Of a stretch of DNA of 64,000 nucleotides, positions 16,553 through 24,407 are shown piece after piece (positions within the stretch are counted from its first letter, which is position 1; each line of letters begins with the position of its first letter). Both the position numbers and the translations under genes were made by a program. The stretch comes from JAFEDN01 sp965651935. GTDB taxonomy: Bacteria > Pseudomonadota > Gammaproteobacteria > Coxiellales > Coxiellaceae. The DNA lies in assembly GCA_965651935.1 (NCBI GenBank), contig CBFGTC010000001.1:248001-312000 (forward strand). Direction: 5' to 3'. The notes beneath the pieces are model-generated. The model made no database searches, was not told the origin of the DNA, and worked only from the letters and a program-made list of their open reading frames with translations.

Positions 16553-17875
16553 CTCCAGAATATGCATGATATCCTCGATAAAAGTTTAAAATCCATTTGG
16601 CACCCCTGCTCGCAAATGAAAGATTATGAAACTTTCAAACCACTGCTGATATCTCATGCCTTAGGCCCTTATTTATATTTGCAAGACGGTCAAAAAATAA
16701 TTGATGCTATATCAAGCTGGTGGTGTAAATCTTTGGGCCATAATCACGTTAGGCTGCGCCAAGCTTTAATTTCACAAGCTGAACGCTTTGAGCACGTCAT
16801 TTTCGCTAATACCACTCACGAACCTATCATCGAACTTTCCGATAAATTAACCCACTTAACAAAATCATTGAGCAAAGTATTTTACGCAGGAGGTGATGGG
16901 TCTTGCGCGGTGGAAGCTGCCCTGAAATTAAGCTTACATTCACGTAAAGTGATGGGACAAAATCAGCGTGAAAATTTTTTAGCATTAAAAAATGCTTATC
17001 ATGGCGAGACGTCGGGTTCACTAAGCGTGAGTGATTTAGGACTATACAAAAATCCTTATCAAAAAATGTTATTTCCAGTTAACTTTATTTCTCCCATTTA
17101 CGTTGCCGGTCTTCACGATCCTTTATGGTCTGACATCCGTGAATACTGGCCTGTTATTGAAGAACAACTTAATGCATTAGCTCCGACTTTAACCGCGATT
17201 ATTGTCGAACCCATTGTGCAGGGTGCAGCAGGAATGCAAATTTATAGTGCCGATTTTTTACGTCGCTTAAGGTATTGGAGTACTGCTCATGATGTTCATT
17301 TAATTGCTGATGAAATTATGACTGGCCTGGGCCGCACGGGAACCATGCTCGCTTGTGAACATGCTCAAATTGAACCTGATTTTATTTGTTTAGGAAAAGG
17401 ACTCACTGCCGGTTGGATTCCTTTTAATGCCATTTTGCTCAATGAGAATATTTATGATTGTTTTTATAATGATTACGAAACAGGCCATAATTTTCTCCAC
17501 TCACATACGTTTAGCGGTAATGCACTAGGAGTCAGTCTCGCCAATGAGACTTTAAAAATTCTTGAGGAAGAAAAAATTTGTGAAAAAGTTCAAAAAATGC
17601 AAACCATTTTAAAAAATAATTTAGAAACGCTGGCCCACAAAACTGGTAGATTAAAAAACATCCGCGGTATCGGTGCTATAATTGCAGCGGATATAGTTAC
17701 GGACAATCCCCATCAGCGTTTAGGATTTCAAATTTTTCAAAAAGCGGTCAAATTTGGCGCACTATTACGTCCACTTGGCAATACTATTTATTGGCTTCCT
17801 CCATTAAACACCTCCACGGAGGTTTTAACTGAATTAATGGAAATCACTGAAAAAAGCCTGTCGTCCATATTTTAA
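16544..17875 (+). CDS. bioA: Adenosylmethionine-8-amino-7-oxononanoate aminotransferase
   Basis: This PLP aminotransferase converts 8-amino-7-oxononanoate to 7,8-diaminononanoate, using SAM as amino donor. The frame of 443 residues contains IWHPCSQMKDYE, DAISSWWCKSLGHNH, FANTTHEPIIELSDKL, YHGETSGSLSVSD, LIADEIMTGLGRTGTM and the PLP-lysine block CLGKGLTAGW. SHTFSGNALGVSLA follows. Two ATGs are possible (16544 and 16562), neither with a clear ribosome-binding sequence; the first overlaps the putative operator. It is divergent from bioBFCD, the E. coli layout, and followed by about 300 bases without a gene. Confidence 0.95.
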   Translation: MVNLQNMHDILDKSLKSIWHPCSQMKDYETFKPLLISHALGPYLYLQDGQKIIDAISSWWCKSLGHNHVRLRQALISQAERFEHVIFANTTHEPIIELSDKLTHLTKSLSKVFYAGGDGSCAVEAALKLSLHSRKVMGQNQRENFLALKNAYHGETSGSLSVSDLGLYKNPYQKMLFPVNFISPIYVAGLHDPLWSDIREYWPVIEEQLNALAPTLTAIIVEPIVQGAAGMQIYSADFLRRLRYWSTAHDVHLIADEIMTGLGRTGTMLACEHAQIEPDFICLGKGLTAGWIPFNAILLNENIYDCFYNDYETGHNFLHSHTFSGNALGVSLANETLKILEEEKICEKVQKMQTILKNNLETLAHKTGRLKNIRGIGAIIAADIVTDNPHQRLGFQIFQKAVKFGALLRPLGNTIYWLPPLNTSTEVLTELMEITEKSLSSIF

Positions 17876-18112
17876 ACGATTCTACGCGATGGAGTTATAA
17901 AAATAAAACCAAAAAAATTATTTTCAAAATTTCAGATTTTCTTAATATTTCTTTTTTAATATGTACAAAACCTCCAGGGTGAAATAAAAAAAAATAGAAG
18001 TAAAAAAAGCTTTTAAATTATAGAAGGCGTCCTTCCGAAAAAAAATAATAGATATTAAAATTGAATATTAAAATAGGGCTGGGGGTTTTTTATTCTTACT
18101 TCTGATCTTGCG

Positions 18113-18180
18113 GTACAGTAAAAGATCGAGTTATGATCTCATCTTTTCATTTTCCATGGGTTTAATGAGATCTGTACTGT
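18113..18180 (+). promoter_or_regulatory. Structured leader with alternative hairpins before dacB
   Basis: Of the gene-free stretch 17876-18178, the last 70 bases are highly structured; the rest is AT-rich with nothing recognisable. AAAAGATcGAG (18120-18130) can pair with CTCATCTTTT (18138-18147). GATCTCAT (18135-18142) can instead pair perfectly with ATGAGATC (18165-18172). The two stems share bases and exclude each other. GTACAG (18113-18118) can also close onto CTGTAC (18172-18177), next to the GTG start. The second stem hides the only AGA-rich segment that could bind 16S rRNA. This is the layout of a translational switch; the DNA dyads could also be protein sites. Confidence 0.4.
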
Positions 18181-19669
18181 GTGCAAAAAAAAGAAGCGTC
18201 TATATCTTTCACTTTTATTGCCGTTAATGGCCACTTTTCAAGCGCCGGTTTGTTTGGCTAAAAACGATTCCCACCATCACCGCCATTATCATCATCAGGT
18301 ATTAAGCCTTCGCGTGAACAATATTCAAGCCGGGATGAACCAAATATTAAAACAAGTTTCTCCGCGCACGCATATTGGCATACTAGTACAATCCATTAAA
18401 GATGGACAAATTCTATATCAACATAATTCCGATAATCTATTCACTCCCGCTAGTGTAAATAAATTATTCGTTGCTGTTGCTTCGCTTGAGTATCTTAAAC
18501 CGAATTATCAAATAGAGACTCGCTTACTGACCACGGGTAGTCTCGATCAAGGGGTACTCAATGGAGATTTGTATGTGAAGTTTAACGGTGACCCTACTTT
18601 AACAGATAGGCAATTTTCCGAATTAATGGATGAAGTAAAAAACCGCGGTATTTATAAAATAAATGGTCACGTTTATTTAGATAATACCGCTTATGGGACC
18701 TCTGCTTATGCGCCAGGTTGGTTATTGCACGATCTTATCTTTGGGTATGCAGCTCCGCTTAACGCGGTTATTCTCAACGAAAACCGCTTCGCTATCATTC
18801 TCTCGCCTTCTCAACCCGGGCGCCGAGCCGCAGTCGCGACTACCGTCCCTGCCGGTGTGGTTAAAATTGAAAATAATGCGGTAACTAATTCAGGCAAATC
18901 ATCCTGTCAACTCTCGGTTTATAGTAATAATGATAATACTTACCATATCGATGGTTGCATCAATCATCAACCCAGTAAACAATATTTTGCTTTGGCTTTA
19001 AGAGACCCCGTAGCTTATGCCGAAGCCCTGATTAATAACAATTTAGTTAGGGGTAATGTGAGTTTCAATGGGACAATAGAAATCCAAAAAACACCTCCCA
19101 ATGCTTTGCTTTTAGCGTCACACGCTTCTCAGCCATTAAATTTAATTATTAAAGCAATGCTGAAAGAATCCGATAATCTTTATACAAATTCTTTATTAAA
19201 ACAAATTGGCGCGGTTTATTATCAAACCCAAGGGACCTGGCAAAATGGTTTGAATGCCATCAAACAAATTTTAAGTAAGCCAACTGGCATTGATTTTAAT
19301 CAAACTCGCCTATTCGATGGTTCTGGGCTTTCTCGTTACAATTTAGTATCACCACATCACTTAGCCCAATTATTGCATTATGCTTACCAAAATCCCAATA
19401 TCCAACCAGACCTATGGAATGCTTTACCCATTGCAGGCCATGATGGGACTTTACGGAGCCGCCTTACTCAAGTTGTTAGAGGAGATTCTATCCACGCCAA
19501 AACCGGGACCATGAAAAACTCAGGAGTCAGCGCTTTGGCCGGTTATATCAAATCCCATAATCATGGATTATTGGTCTTTGTGATTATGACAAATGGAGCA
19601 GAAGACATGCATCGTGTTTATAAAAACACGGAGGACCAAATCTGTAAATTATTATTGAACGGGCATTAA
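18179..19669 (+). CDS. dacB: D-alanyl-D-alanine carboxypeptidase/endopeptidase (PBP4, family S13)
   Basis: This 496-residue periplasmic serine peptidase trims or cleaves peptidoglycan cross-links. A Lys-rich signal peptide (CKKKKRLYLSLLLPLM... to about residue 28) precedes the domain. Active-site motifs are SxxK in TPASVNKLFVA, SxN in KESDNLYTNSLLK, and KTG in IHAKTGTMKNSGVSALAGY. Directly after the signal peptide is an unusual His-rich patch (HHHRHYHH). The start is GTG; no in-frame ATG exists upstream. The gene follows an elaborately folding leader and converges on the uspA-like gene with a 15-base gap. Confidence 0.93.
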   Translation: MCKKKKRLYLSLLLPLMATFQAPVCLAKNDSHHHRHYHHQVLSLRVNNIQAGMNQILKQVSPRTHIGILVQSIKDGQILYQHNSDNLFTPASVNKLFVAVASLEYLKPNYQIETRLLTTGSLDQGVLNGDLYVKFNGDPTLTDRQFSELMDEVKNRGIYKINGHVYLDNTAYGTSAYAPGWLLHDLIFGYAAPLNAVILNENRFAIILSPSQPGRRAAVATTVPAGVVKIENNAVTNSGKSSCQLSVYSNNDNTYHIDGCINHQPSKQYFALALRDPVAYAEALINNNLVRGNVSFNGTIEIQKTPPNALLLASHASQPLNLIIKAMLKESDNLYTNSLLKQIGAVYYQTQGTWQNGLNAIKQILSKPTGIDFNQTRLFDGSGLSRYNLVSPHHLAQLLHYAYQNPNIQPDLWNALPIAGHDGTLRSRLTQVVRGDSIHAKTGTMKNSGVSALAGYIKSHNHGLLVFVIMTNGAEDMHRVYKNTEDQICKLLLNGH

Positions 19670-19684
19670 CATCAAGCGTTCGCT

Positions 19685-20122
19685 CTAATTTTTAAGGCGA
19701 ACAGCCAAAACATCGCAATGAGCGCCATGAAGTACTCCATTGGCAGTAGAGCCTAATAGTAATCTCACGCCGTGACGGCCATGACTTCCCAGAACAATTA
19801 AATCAATACTTCTTTCTTTAGCCAGTTCAACAATAACTTGGGTGGCAGGGCCTACTTCAATCAGCAACCTTTCTGGAGGTATGCTTAAACTTTTTCCTAA
19901 CTTTTGAATGCTAAGCTTAGCTTCGTTAATCAAAATTTCCTCAATGTCCACGCCAGCGGAAACACCATAGGCAGCTCCATAATTACTGAGATGCTCTACT
20001 ACATGGACTAAAGTAATTGGAGCTTGATAATGATCCCTCAATTCTACCGCTTTAGTTAAAATAAAGGAATCTGATTTGGAGTCCAGCTCCACAGCAACCA
20101 ATATATTTTTATATTTGCCCAT
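19685..20122 (-). CDS. Universal stress protein (UspA family)
   Basis: The protein has 145 residues. The N-terminal strand KNILVAVELDSKSD and the C-terminal ATP-binding signature GSHGRHGVRLLLGSTA (G-2x-G-9x-G-S/T) mark a nucleotide-binding Usp domain. AAGGAAA lies 8-10 bases before the ATG. Single-domain Usp proteins are usually induced on growth arrest; the exact role here is unknown. It points away from the presumed origin region. Confidence 0.9.
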   Translation of the reverse strand: MGKYKNILVAVELDSKSDSFILTKAVELRDHYQAPITLVHVVEHLSNYGAAYGVSAGVDIEEILINEAKLSIQKLGKSLSIPPERLLIEVGPATQVIVELAKERSIDLIVLGSHGRHGVRLLLGSTANGVLHGAHCDVLAVRLKN

Positions 20123-20268
20123 AGTTTTTTTCCTTGCAAATTAATAAATAACTATAACATATTCTGACTTTAAATCCATAGCGTACATTATGTGGAAGTG
20201 ATCAGCACAACACTATTCTATAATTTTTCTCCTAGTTTAAATTTGATGTCAAATACTTCTTATTTTCC

Positions 20269-20312
20269 TGTGGATAAGTTTGTGGATAAAAAATATCCTC
20301 AAATCATCCACA
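20269..20312. other. DnaA-box cluster, possible chromosomal origin element
   Basis: Two perfect DnaA boxes (TGTGGATAA, the reverse complement of TTATCCACA) lie at 20269-20277 and 20281-20289, only 12 bases apart. A one-mismatch box TCATCCACA in the opposite orientation is at 20304-20312. From 20340 to about 20460 the sequence is extremely AT-rich, including runs of ATATTAAATATTAATATTTT, as a duplex-unwinding element would be. The gene-free stretch 20123-20538 immediately precedes rpmH, the classical origin neighbourhood. dnaA itself is absent from the window. Origin function is inferred. Confidence 0.5.
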
Positions 20313-20479
20313 GCTAATAACTAGATTAGCACACCTACTTAGAGTGATTTTAAGGTATTGAATTAATATAAAATTTTTTTGTTTTTCACAAAATATGGGC
20401 TTGCTAACAACAACAATAATATTAAATATTAATATTTTATTATTGGGGAAAAGAATTCATAACGATTAAATTTTGGCCA

Positions 20480-20508
20480 TTGACTGAAAAGTAAAATTTA
20501 TTTATTAT
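20480..20508 (+). promoter_or_regulatory. Promoter of rpmH-rnpA operon
   Basis: TTGACT, 17-base spacer, TATTAT gives a strong -35/-10 pair ending 30 bases before the rpmH ATG. It follows the AT-rich DnaA-box region and is the obvious start for rpmH-rnpA-yidD-yidC. Confidence 0.65.
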
Positions 20509-20538
20509 AAATGCTCTTTTTTTGAGAGGACCTAATTT

Positions 20539-20673
20539 ATGATGAGAACATATCAACCAAGTAATCTCCACCGGAAGCGAACTCATGGCTTTCGAGCTAG
20601 AATGCAAACTGTTGGTGGCCGTCGCGTTTTAAATGCCCGGCGCAGAAAAGGTAGAAAGCGTTTAAGTGTCTAA
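20539..20673 (+). CDS. rpmH: 50S ribosomal protein L34
   Basis: This 44-codon frame reads MMRTYQPSNLHRKRTHGFRARM and continues with GGRRVLNARRRKGRKRLSV, unmistakably bacterial L34 of normal length. GAGAGGA stands 8 bases before the first ATG; the second ATG would remove one residue. It is followed with an 8-base overlap by rnpA, the universal arrangement. Confidence 0.97.
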   Translation: MMRTYQPSNLHRKRTHGFRARMQTVGGRRVLNARRRKGRKRLSV

Positions 20674-21022
20674 AAATTTTGCTTTTCCTAAGAAAGTTCG
20701 TTTGCTTAAAAAGAGCCTTTTCCAAACTACTTCTTCTCATAAACAGCTTTTAACAGGAAAGTATTTTGTTTTTCATTATCACCCTAACAAATTGGCGTAC
20801 CCTCGATTGGGAATTATCATCTCGAAAAGAAAATGCCGCTTAGCTGTTTGGCGTAATCGGTTAAAACGGCAAGTGCGTGAAGCTTTTCGCTATTATCAAT
20901 CCAGATTATTCCACTACGATATCGTGGTGGTCGTCCGCCAAGGTGCGCAAGAGGCTTGTAAAAACGAGTTACGACAATGTTTAGACAGTTTATTTTTAAA
21001 GCTTATCTGTGCAGTTCAATGA
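20666..21022 (+). CDS. rnpA: Ribonuclease P protein component
   Basis: This 118-residue basic protein assists the catalytic RNase P RNA in tRNA 5' maturation. KKVRLLKKSLFQTT is family-like, PRLGIIISKRKCRLAVWRNRLKRQVREAFR contains the RNR motif, and YDIVVVVRQGA follows. The start is GTG at 20666, inside the rpmH 3' end; its stop overlaps the yidD ATG as ATGA. Confidence 0.95.
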   Translation: MSKNFAFPKKVRLLKKSLFQTTSSHKQLLTGKYFVFHYHPNKLAYPRLGIIISKRKCRLAVWRNRLKRQVREAFRYYQSRLFHYDIVVVVRQGAQEACKNELRQCLDSLFLKLICAVQ

Positions 21023-21252
21023 TGATAGCCAAAATCTTATTGGGATTATTGGCTGGGTACCGCTATTTGATCAGTCCTTGGTTAGGCAATCATTGCCGAT
21101 TTTATCCCTCTTGTTCGGCTTATGCTCAAGAAGCTATTTTGAAATTGGGGGTTATTAAAGGCTTGCTGCATATCATTTGGCGTTTATTGCGTTGCCATCC
21201 CTGGCATTCTGGCGGGTATGATCCCGTCATCCACAAAAAGGTCTCATCATGA
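21019..21252 (+). CDS. yidD: Membrane protein insertion efficiency factor YidD
   Basis: The likely frame of 77 residues begins MMIAKILLGLLAGYRYLISPWLG and contains the hallmark RFYPSCSAYAQEAILKLG and RCHPWHSGGYDPV. I place the start at the ATG overlapping the rnpA stop; a longer frame from 20977 exists but lies inside rnpA. YidD is a small amphipathic protein at the inner membrane that aids YidC-dependent insertion. The stop overlaps the yidC ATG. Confidence 0.93.
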   Translation: MMIAKILLGLLAGYRYLISPWLGNHCRFYPSCSAYAQEAILKLGVIKGLLHIIWRLLRCHPWHSGGYDPVIHKKVSS

Positions 21253-22922
21253 AGTTTAAGAATATCGATTTTAATCAGCTTCGCCGCATCTTGCTGTATT
21301 TTGCCGTAGCGCTTTTGGGAGTGTTCATTTGGAATGCTTGGGTAAAAGATCATGCTAATAAATCAGAAGTCAACCAACCCAGCGCTAATGATTTTGTGCC
21401 TCCTTCTTACACTAGCGAAGCAACGGTCGCTAACGCACCGCTGAGCTATCCGGCGCCTTCTCCTGCTCCAACGACTACGAGCACCGCGGGAGAAAATTTG
21501 GGAGTGAACATCAAAACCGACGTATTAGATGTTTACATCGATCCCCAAGGCAATTTAGTAGATGCTAAATTACTCAAATATGATGAAAATTTAGGGCAAC
21601 CCAATAAGCCCATGGCGATTTTAGATTCCAATCCTAATTCGCTTTACGTGGCACAGTCAGGGTTGAAAGCCAACAACGCCCAACAAACAGAGTCAATCAA
21701 TTACAAAGTAGACCAAAAACAGTATCAATTAGGCCCTAATGAAAATAAGTTAACTGTACGCCTGGTTGGAACAACCTCTTCTGGATTGCAAGTAGTTAAA
21801 CTGTTTGATTTTGAAAGAAATAAATACTATATACGTGAAAGTTATCAATTACACAATCCTAGTCAAAATCCGTGGACAGGAAATTTATATCAACAAATTA
21901 TCCGCAAGAATGTGCCACCCAAAGGTTCACAACATACTCGTTCTTATAACGGTGCGGCCATTTCCAGTGCAGATAAACCCTATCAAAAGTTACCTTTTAA
22001 AAAATTAAATGAAGAACAAGTAAATCAAAATGTCCAAGGTGGATGGTTAGCCATGCAACAGCCCTATTTTTTATCCGCCTGGATACCGCCTGAGGATCAG
22101 TTGAACCACTACTATAGTTACGTGAATAACAATGCTTATACATTAGGTTACGTGGGGCCATCTTTAAATATCCCCCCCAATGGCGATGCTAATCAAACAG
22201 CGGTTTTTTATGTTGGTCCTGAGCTACCTGATCAACTTAAAGGTTTAGGTAAAGGGTTAGATCTTACGATTGATTATGGCTGGTTATGGATGATTTCCAA
22301 AATTATTTTTTGGGTGATGGACCATGTTCATTCAGTAGTAAAAAATTGGGGTTGGTCAATCATTATCACCACTTTAATCATTAAACTTATTTTCTATAAA
22401 TTATCGGAAAAAAGTTATATTTCGATGGCAAAAATGCGCGATATTCAGCCGCGGCTCCAGGCATTGAAAGATCGTTATGGTGATGATAAACAAGGCCTTA
22501 GCCGGGCAACGATAGAGTTTTATAAAAAGGAGAAAATCAATCCATTAGGTGGATGTCTGCCTTCTATCATCCAAATCCCGGTATTCATCGCTTTATATTA
22601 TGTTCTGATTGAAAGCGTTCAATTACGGCAAGCTCCTTTTATTTTTTGGATAAAAGACTTATCCGTGCACGATCCCTTATACATATTGCCCATATTAATG
22701 GGGTTGAGCATGTTCCTTCAGCAAAAATTAAGCCCCCCTCCCCCGGACCCGACTCAAGCTAAAATGATGATGTTGCTACCTGTCGTGTTTACTATATTCT
22801 TTTTATCCTTTCCGGCGGGCTTGGTTTTATATTGGTTAGTCAATAACTGCGCCAGTATTCTACAGCAGTGGTACATCATGAAAACGTACAAGCAGTCTAA
22901 AGTAAAAAATAAGAAAAAATAA
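21249..22922 (+). CDS. yidC: Membrane protein insertase YidC
   Basis: This 557-residue inner-membrane protein inserts and folds membrane proteins with or without SecYEG. An N-terminal membrane segment (about residues 13-30) is followed by a Pro/Ala/Thr-rich linker and a periplasmic domain (about 75-345). The conserved five-helix core starts near WLWMISKIIFWVMDHVHS. GGCLPSIIQIPVFIALYYVL and the C-terminal FPAGLVLYWLVNNCASILQQWYI are diagnostic. A basic tail (KVKNKKK) ends the protein. Length is close to the gammaproteobacterial norm. Confidence 0.96.
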   Translation: MKFKNIDFNQLRRILLYFAVALLGVFIWNAWVKDHANKSEVNQPSANDFVPPSYTSEATVANAPLSYPAPSPAPTTTSTAGENLGVNIKTDVLDVYIDPQGNLVDAKLLKYDENLGQPNKPMAILDSNPNSLYVAQSGLKANNAQQTESINYKVDQKQYQLGPNENKLTVRLVGTTSSGLQVVKLFDFERNKYYIRESYQLHNPSQNPWTGNLYQQIIRKNVPPKGSQHTRSYNGAAISSADKPYQKLPFKKLNEEQVNQNVQGGWLAMQQPYFLSAWIPPEDQLNHYYSYVNNNAYTLGYVGPSLNIPPNGDANQTAVFYVGPELPDQLKGLGKGLDLTIDYGWLWMISKIIFWVMDHVHSVVKNWGWSIIITTLIIKLIFYKLSEKSYISMAKMRDIQPRLQALKDRYGDDKQGLSRATIEFYKKEKINPLGGCLPSIIQIPVFIALYYVLIESVQLRQAPFIFWIKDLSVHDPLYILPILMGLSMFLQQKLSPPPPDPTQAKMMMLLPVVFTIFFLSFPAGLVLYWLVNNCASILQQWYIMKTYKQSKVKNKKK

Positions 22923-22929
22923 TTTTATT

Positions 22930-24276
22930 ATGGCGATTAGAGACACTATTGCCGCTATTGCCACGCCAGCTGGACGAGGCGGAGTAGGCATTATCCGAGT
23001 CTCTGGCCCACAAGCCAGCGCGATAGCAGAACTGGTTTTGGGACAGCTTCCTTCGCCACGCCAGGCTGTTTTCCTTCCCTTTCTCGACACAGATAAATCA
23101 ATCATTGATGAAGGAATAGCTTTGTTTTTCCCTGGGCCCCGTTCTTTTACAGGTGAAGATGTTTTAGAACTTCAAGGCCATGGTGGCCCAGTAGTTTTAG
23201 ATTGTCTGCTTCGTCGAATACTGGCTAGTGACGGCATTCGCCTAGCCCGCCCGGGAGAGTTCTCTGAACGAGCCTATCTCAATGACAAGATTGATTTAGC
23301 TCAAGCCGAAGCCATTGCCGATTTAATTAATGCCGGGTCAGAACAAGCTGCCAGGTCTGCCATTCGTTCACTACAAGGGGAATTTTCCCATCAAGTCCAC
23401 GCCGCGGTAGAAAAATTAGTCAAACTGCGGATTTACGTGGAAGCCGCGATTGATTTTCCCACAGAAGAAATTGATTTCATTTCTCAAAGTCACGTACAAG
23501 AAGATCTGCGCATGATTTTATATTTTTTGGAAAATTTACAGAGATCAGCCAATCAAGGCAGAATATTGCGCGATGGCATGACTGTAGTGATTGCCGGTAA
23601 ACCCAATGCAGGGAAATCCAGTTTACTCAATCAATTAAGCGGAAACGATTCAGCCATAGTCACGGATATCCCGGGCACCACGCGCGACGTAGTAAAAGAA
23701 ATGATTCAAATAGACGGTCTACCCATACACATTGTCGACACGGCTGGGTTGCGAGACACCAAAGATGTGATTGAACAAGAAGGGATTCGCCGTACCAAAG
23801 CCGCCATAGAGTCAGCAGACGTTATTTTATGGATTACAGACAGTGTGAACCCAGATAGCCCGGATAATGCAGTCCATTTCAGTCCCCAAATTCCATTGGT
23901 TTACATAAAAAATAAAATTGACTTAACAGACGAGCCTGCCGACATTCACGTGGGTGAAAATAACGGCGCCCGCATTTCATTATCCGCCAAACACGGTCAT
24001 GGTATACCCTTATTAAGGTCTTATTTGAAACAATTAGCAGGGTACAATAATGTTAATGAAGGCGTTTTTAGTGCTCGCCGTCGGCATATTAATTCCATTA
24101 ATCAGGCGATCAACTCTATAAAAAATGCACTAGATCAATTATTTTCTTCTAACTTAGGAGAATTAGTTGCCGAAGATCTACTACAAGCGCAGAATGCACT
24201 CAATGAAATAACAGGCGAGTTTACCGCAGACGATCTTCTTGGGAAAATTTTTTCCAGTTTTTGCATTGGAAAGTAA
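22930..24276 (+). CDS. mnmE: tRNA uridine-5-carboxymethylaminomethyl modification GTPase MnmE
   Basis: With MnmG this 448-residue GTPase modifies wobble uridine 34 of several tRNAs. The N-terminal formyl-THF-binding domain starts DTIAAIATPAGRGGVGIIRVSG. The G domain has IAGKPNAGKSSLLNQL (G1), TDIPGTTRD (G2), VDTAGLRDT (G3) and IKNKID (G4). The C-terminus ends FSSFCIGK with the catalytic Cys of the family. Its usual partner mnmG is not adjacent but at 55500; the next 4.4 kb are occupied by unrelated genes. Confidence 0.96.
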   Translation: MAIRDTIAAIATPAGRGGVGIIRVSGPQASAIAELVLGQLPSPRQAVFLPFLDTDKSIIDEGIALFFPGPRSFTGEDVLELQGHGGPVVLDCLLRRILASDGIRLARPGEFSERAYLNDKIDLAQAEAIADLINAGSEQAARSAIRSLQGEFSHQVHAAVEKLVKLRIYVEAAIDFPTEEIDFISQSHVQEDLRMILYFLENLQRSANQGRILRDGMTVVIAGKPNAGKSSLLNQLSGNDSAIVTDIPGTTRDVVKEMIQIDGLPIHIVDTAGLRDTKDVIEQEGIRRTKAAIESADVILWITDSVNPDSPDNAVHFSPQIPLVYIKNKIDLTDEPADIHVGENNGARISLSAKHGHGIPLLRSYLKQLAGYNNVNEGVFSARRRHINSINQAINSIKNALDQLFSSNLGELVAEDLLQAQNALNEITGEFTADDLLGKIFSSFCIGK

Positions 24277-24407
24277 GCATGATATGAAATAGCGATTACC
24301 ATCTTTGAGATGGAATTAGTTAATAAATACAGAAATTTTACTATACAACGCAATAAATGTATAATAATCTTGCGGGTACGGTTAAAGTAACTGGAGATGA
24401 GATAATT

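Noticed and set aside
24357..24407. Upstream extension of the FAD oxidoreductase frame (MYNNLAGTVKVTG...)
   Set aside because: The GGAG sequence within this extension fits as ribosome-binding site for the ATG at 24408, and the Rossmann motif is at normal distance from that start.
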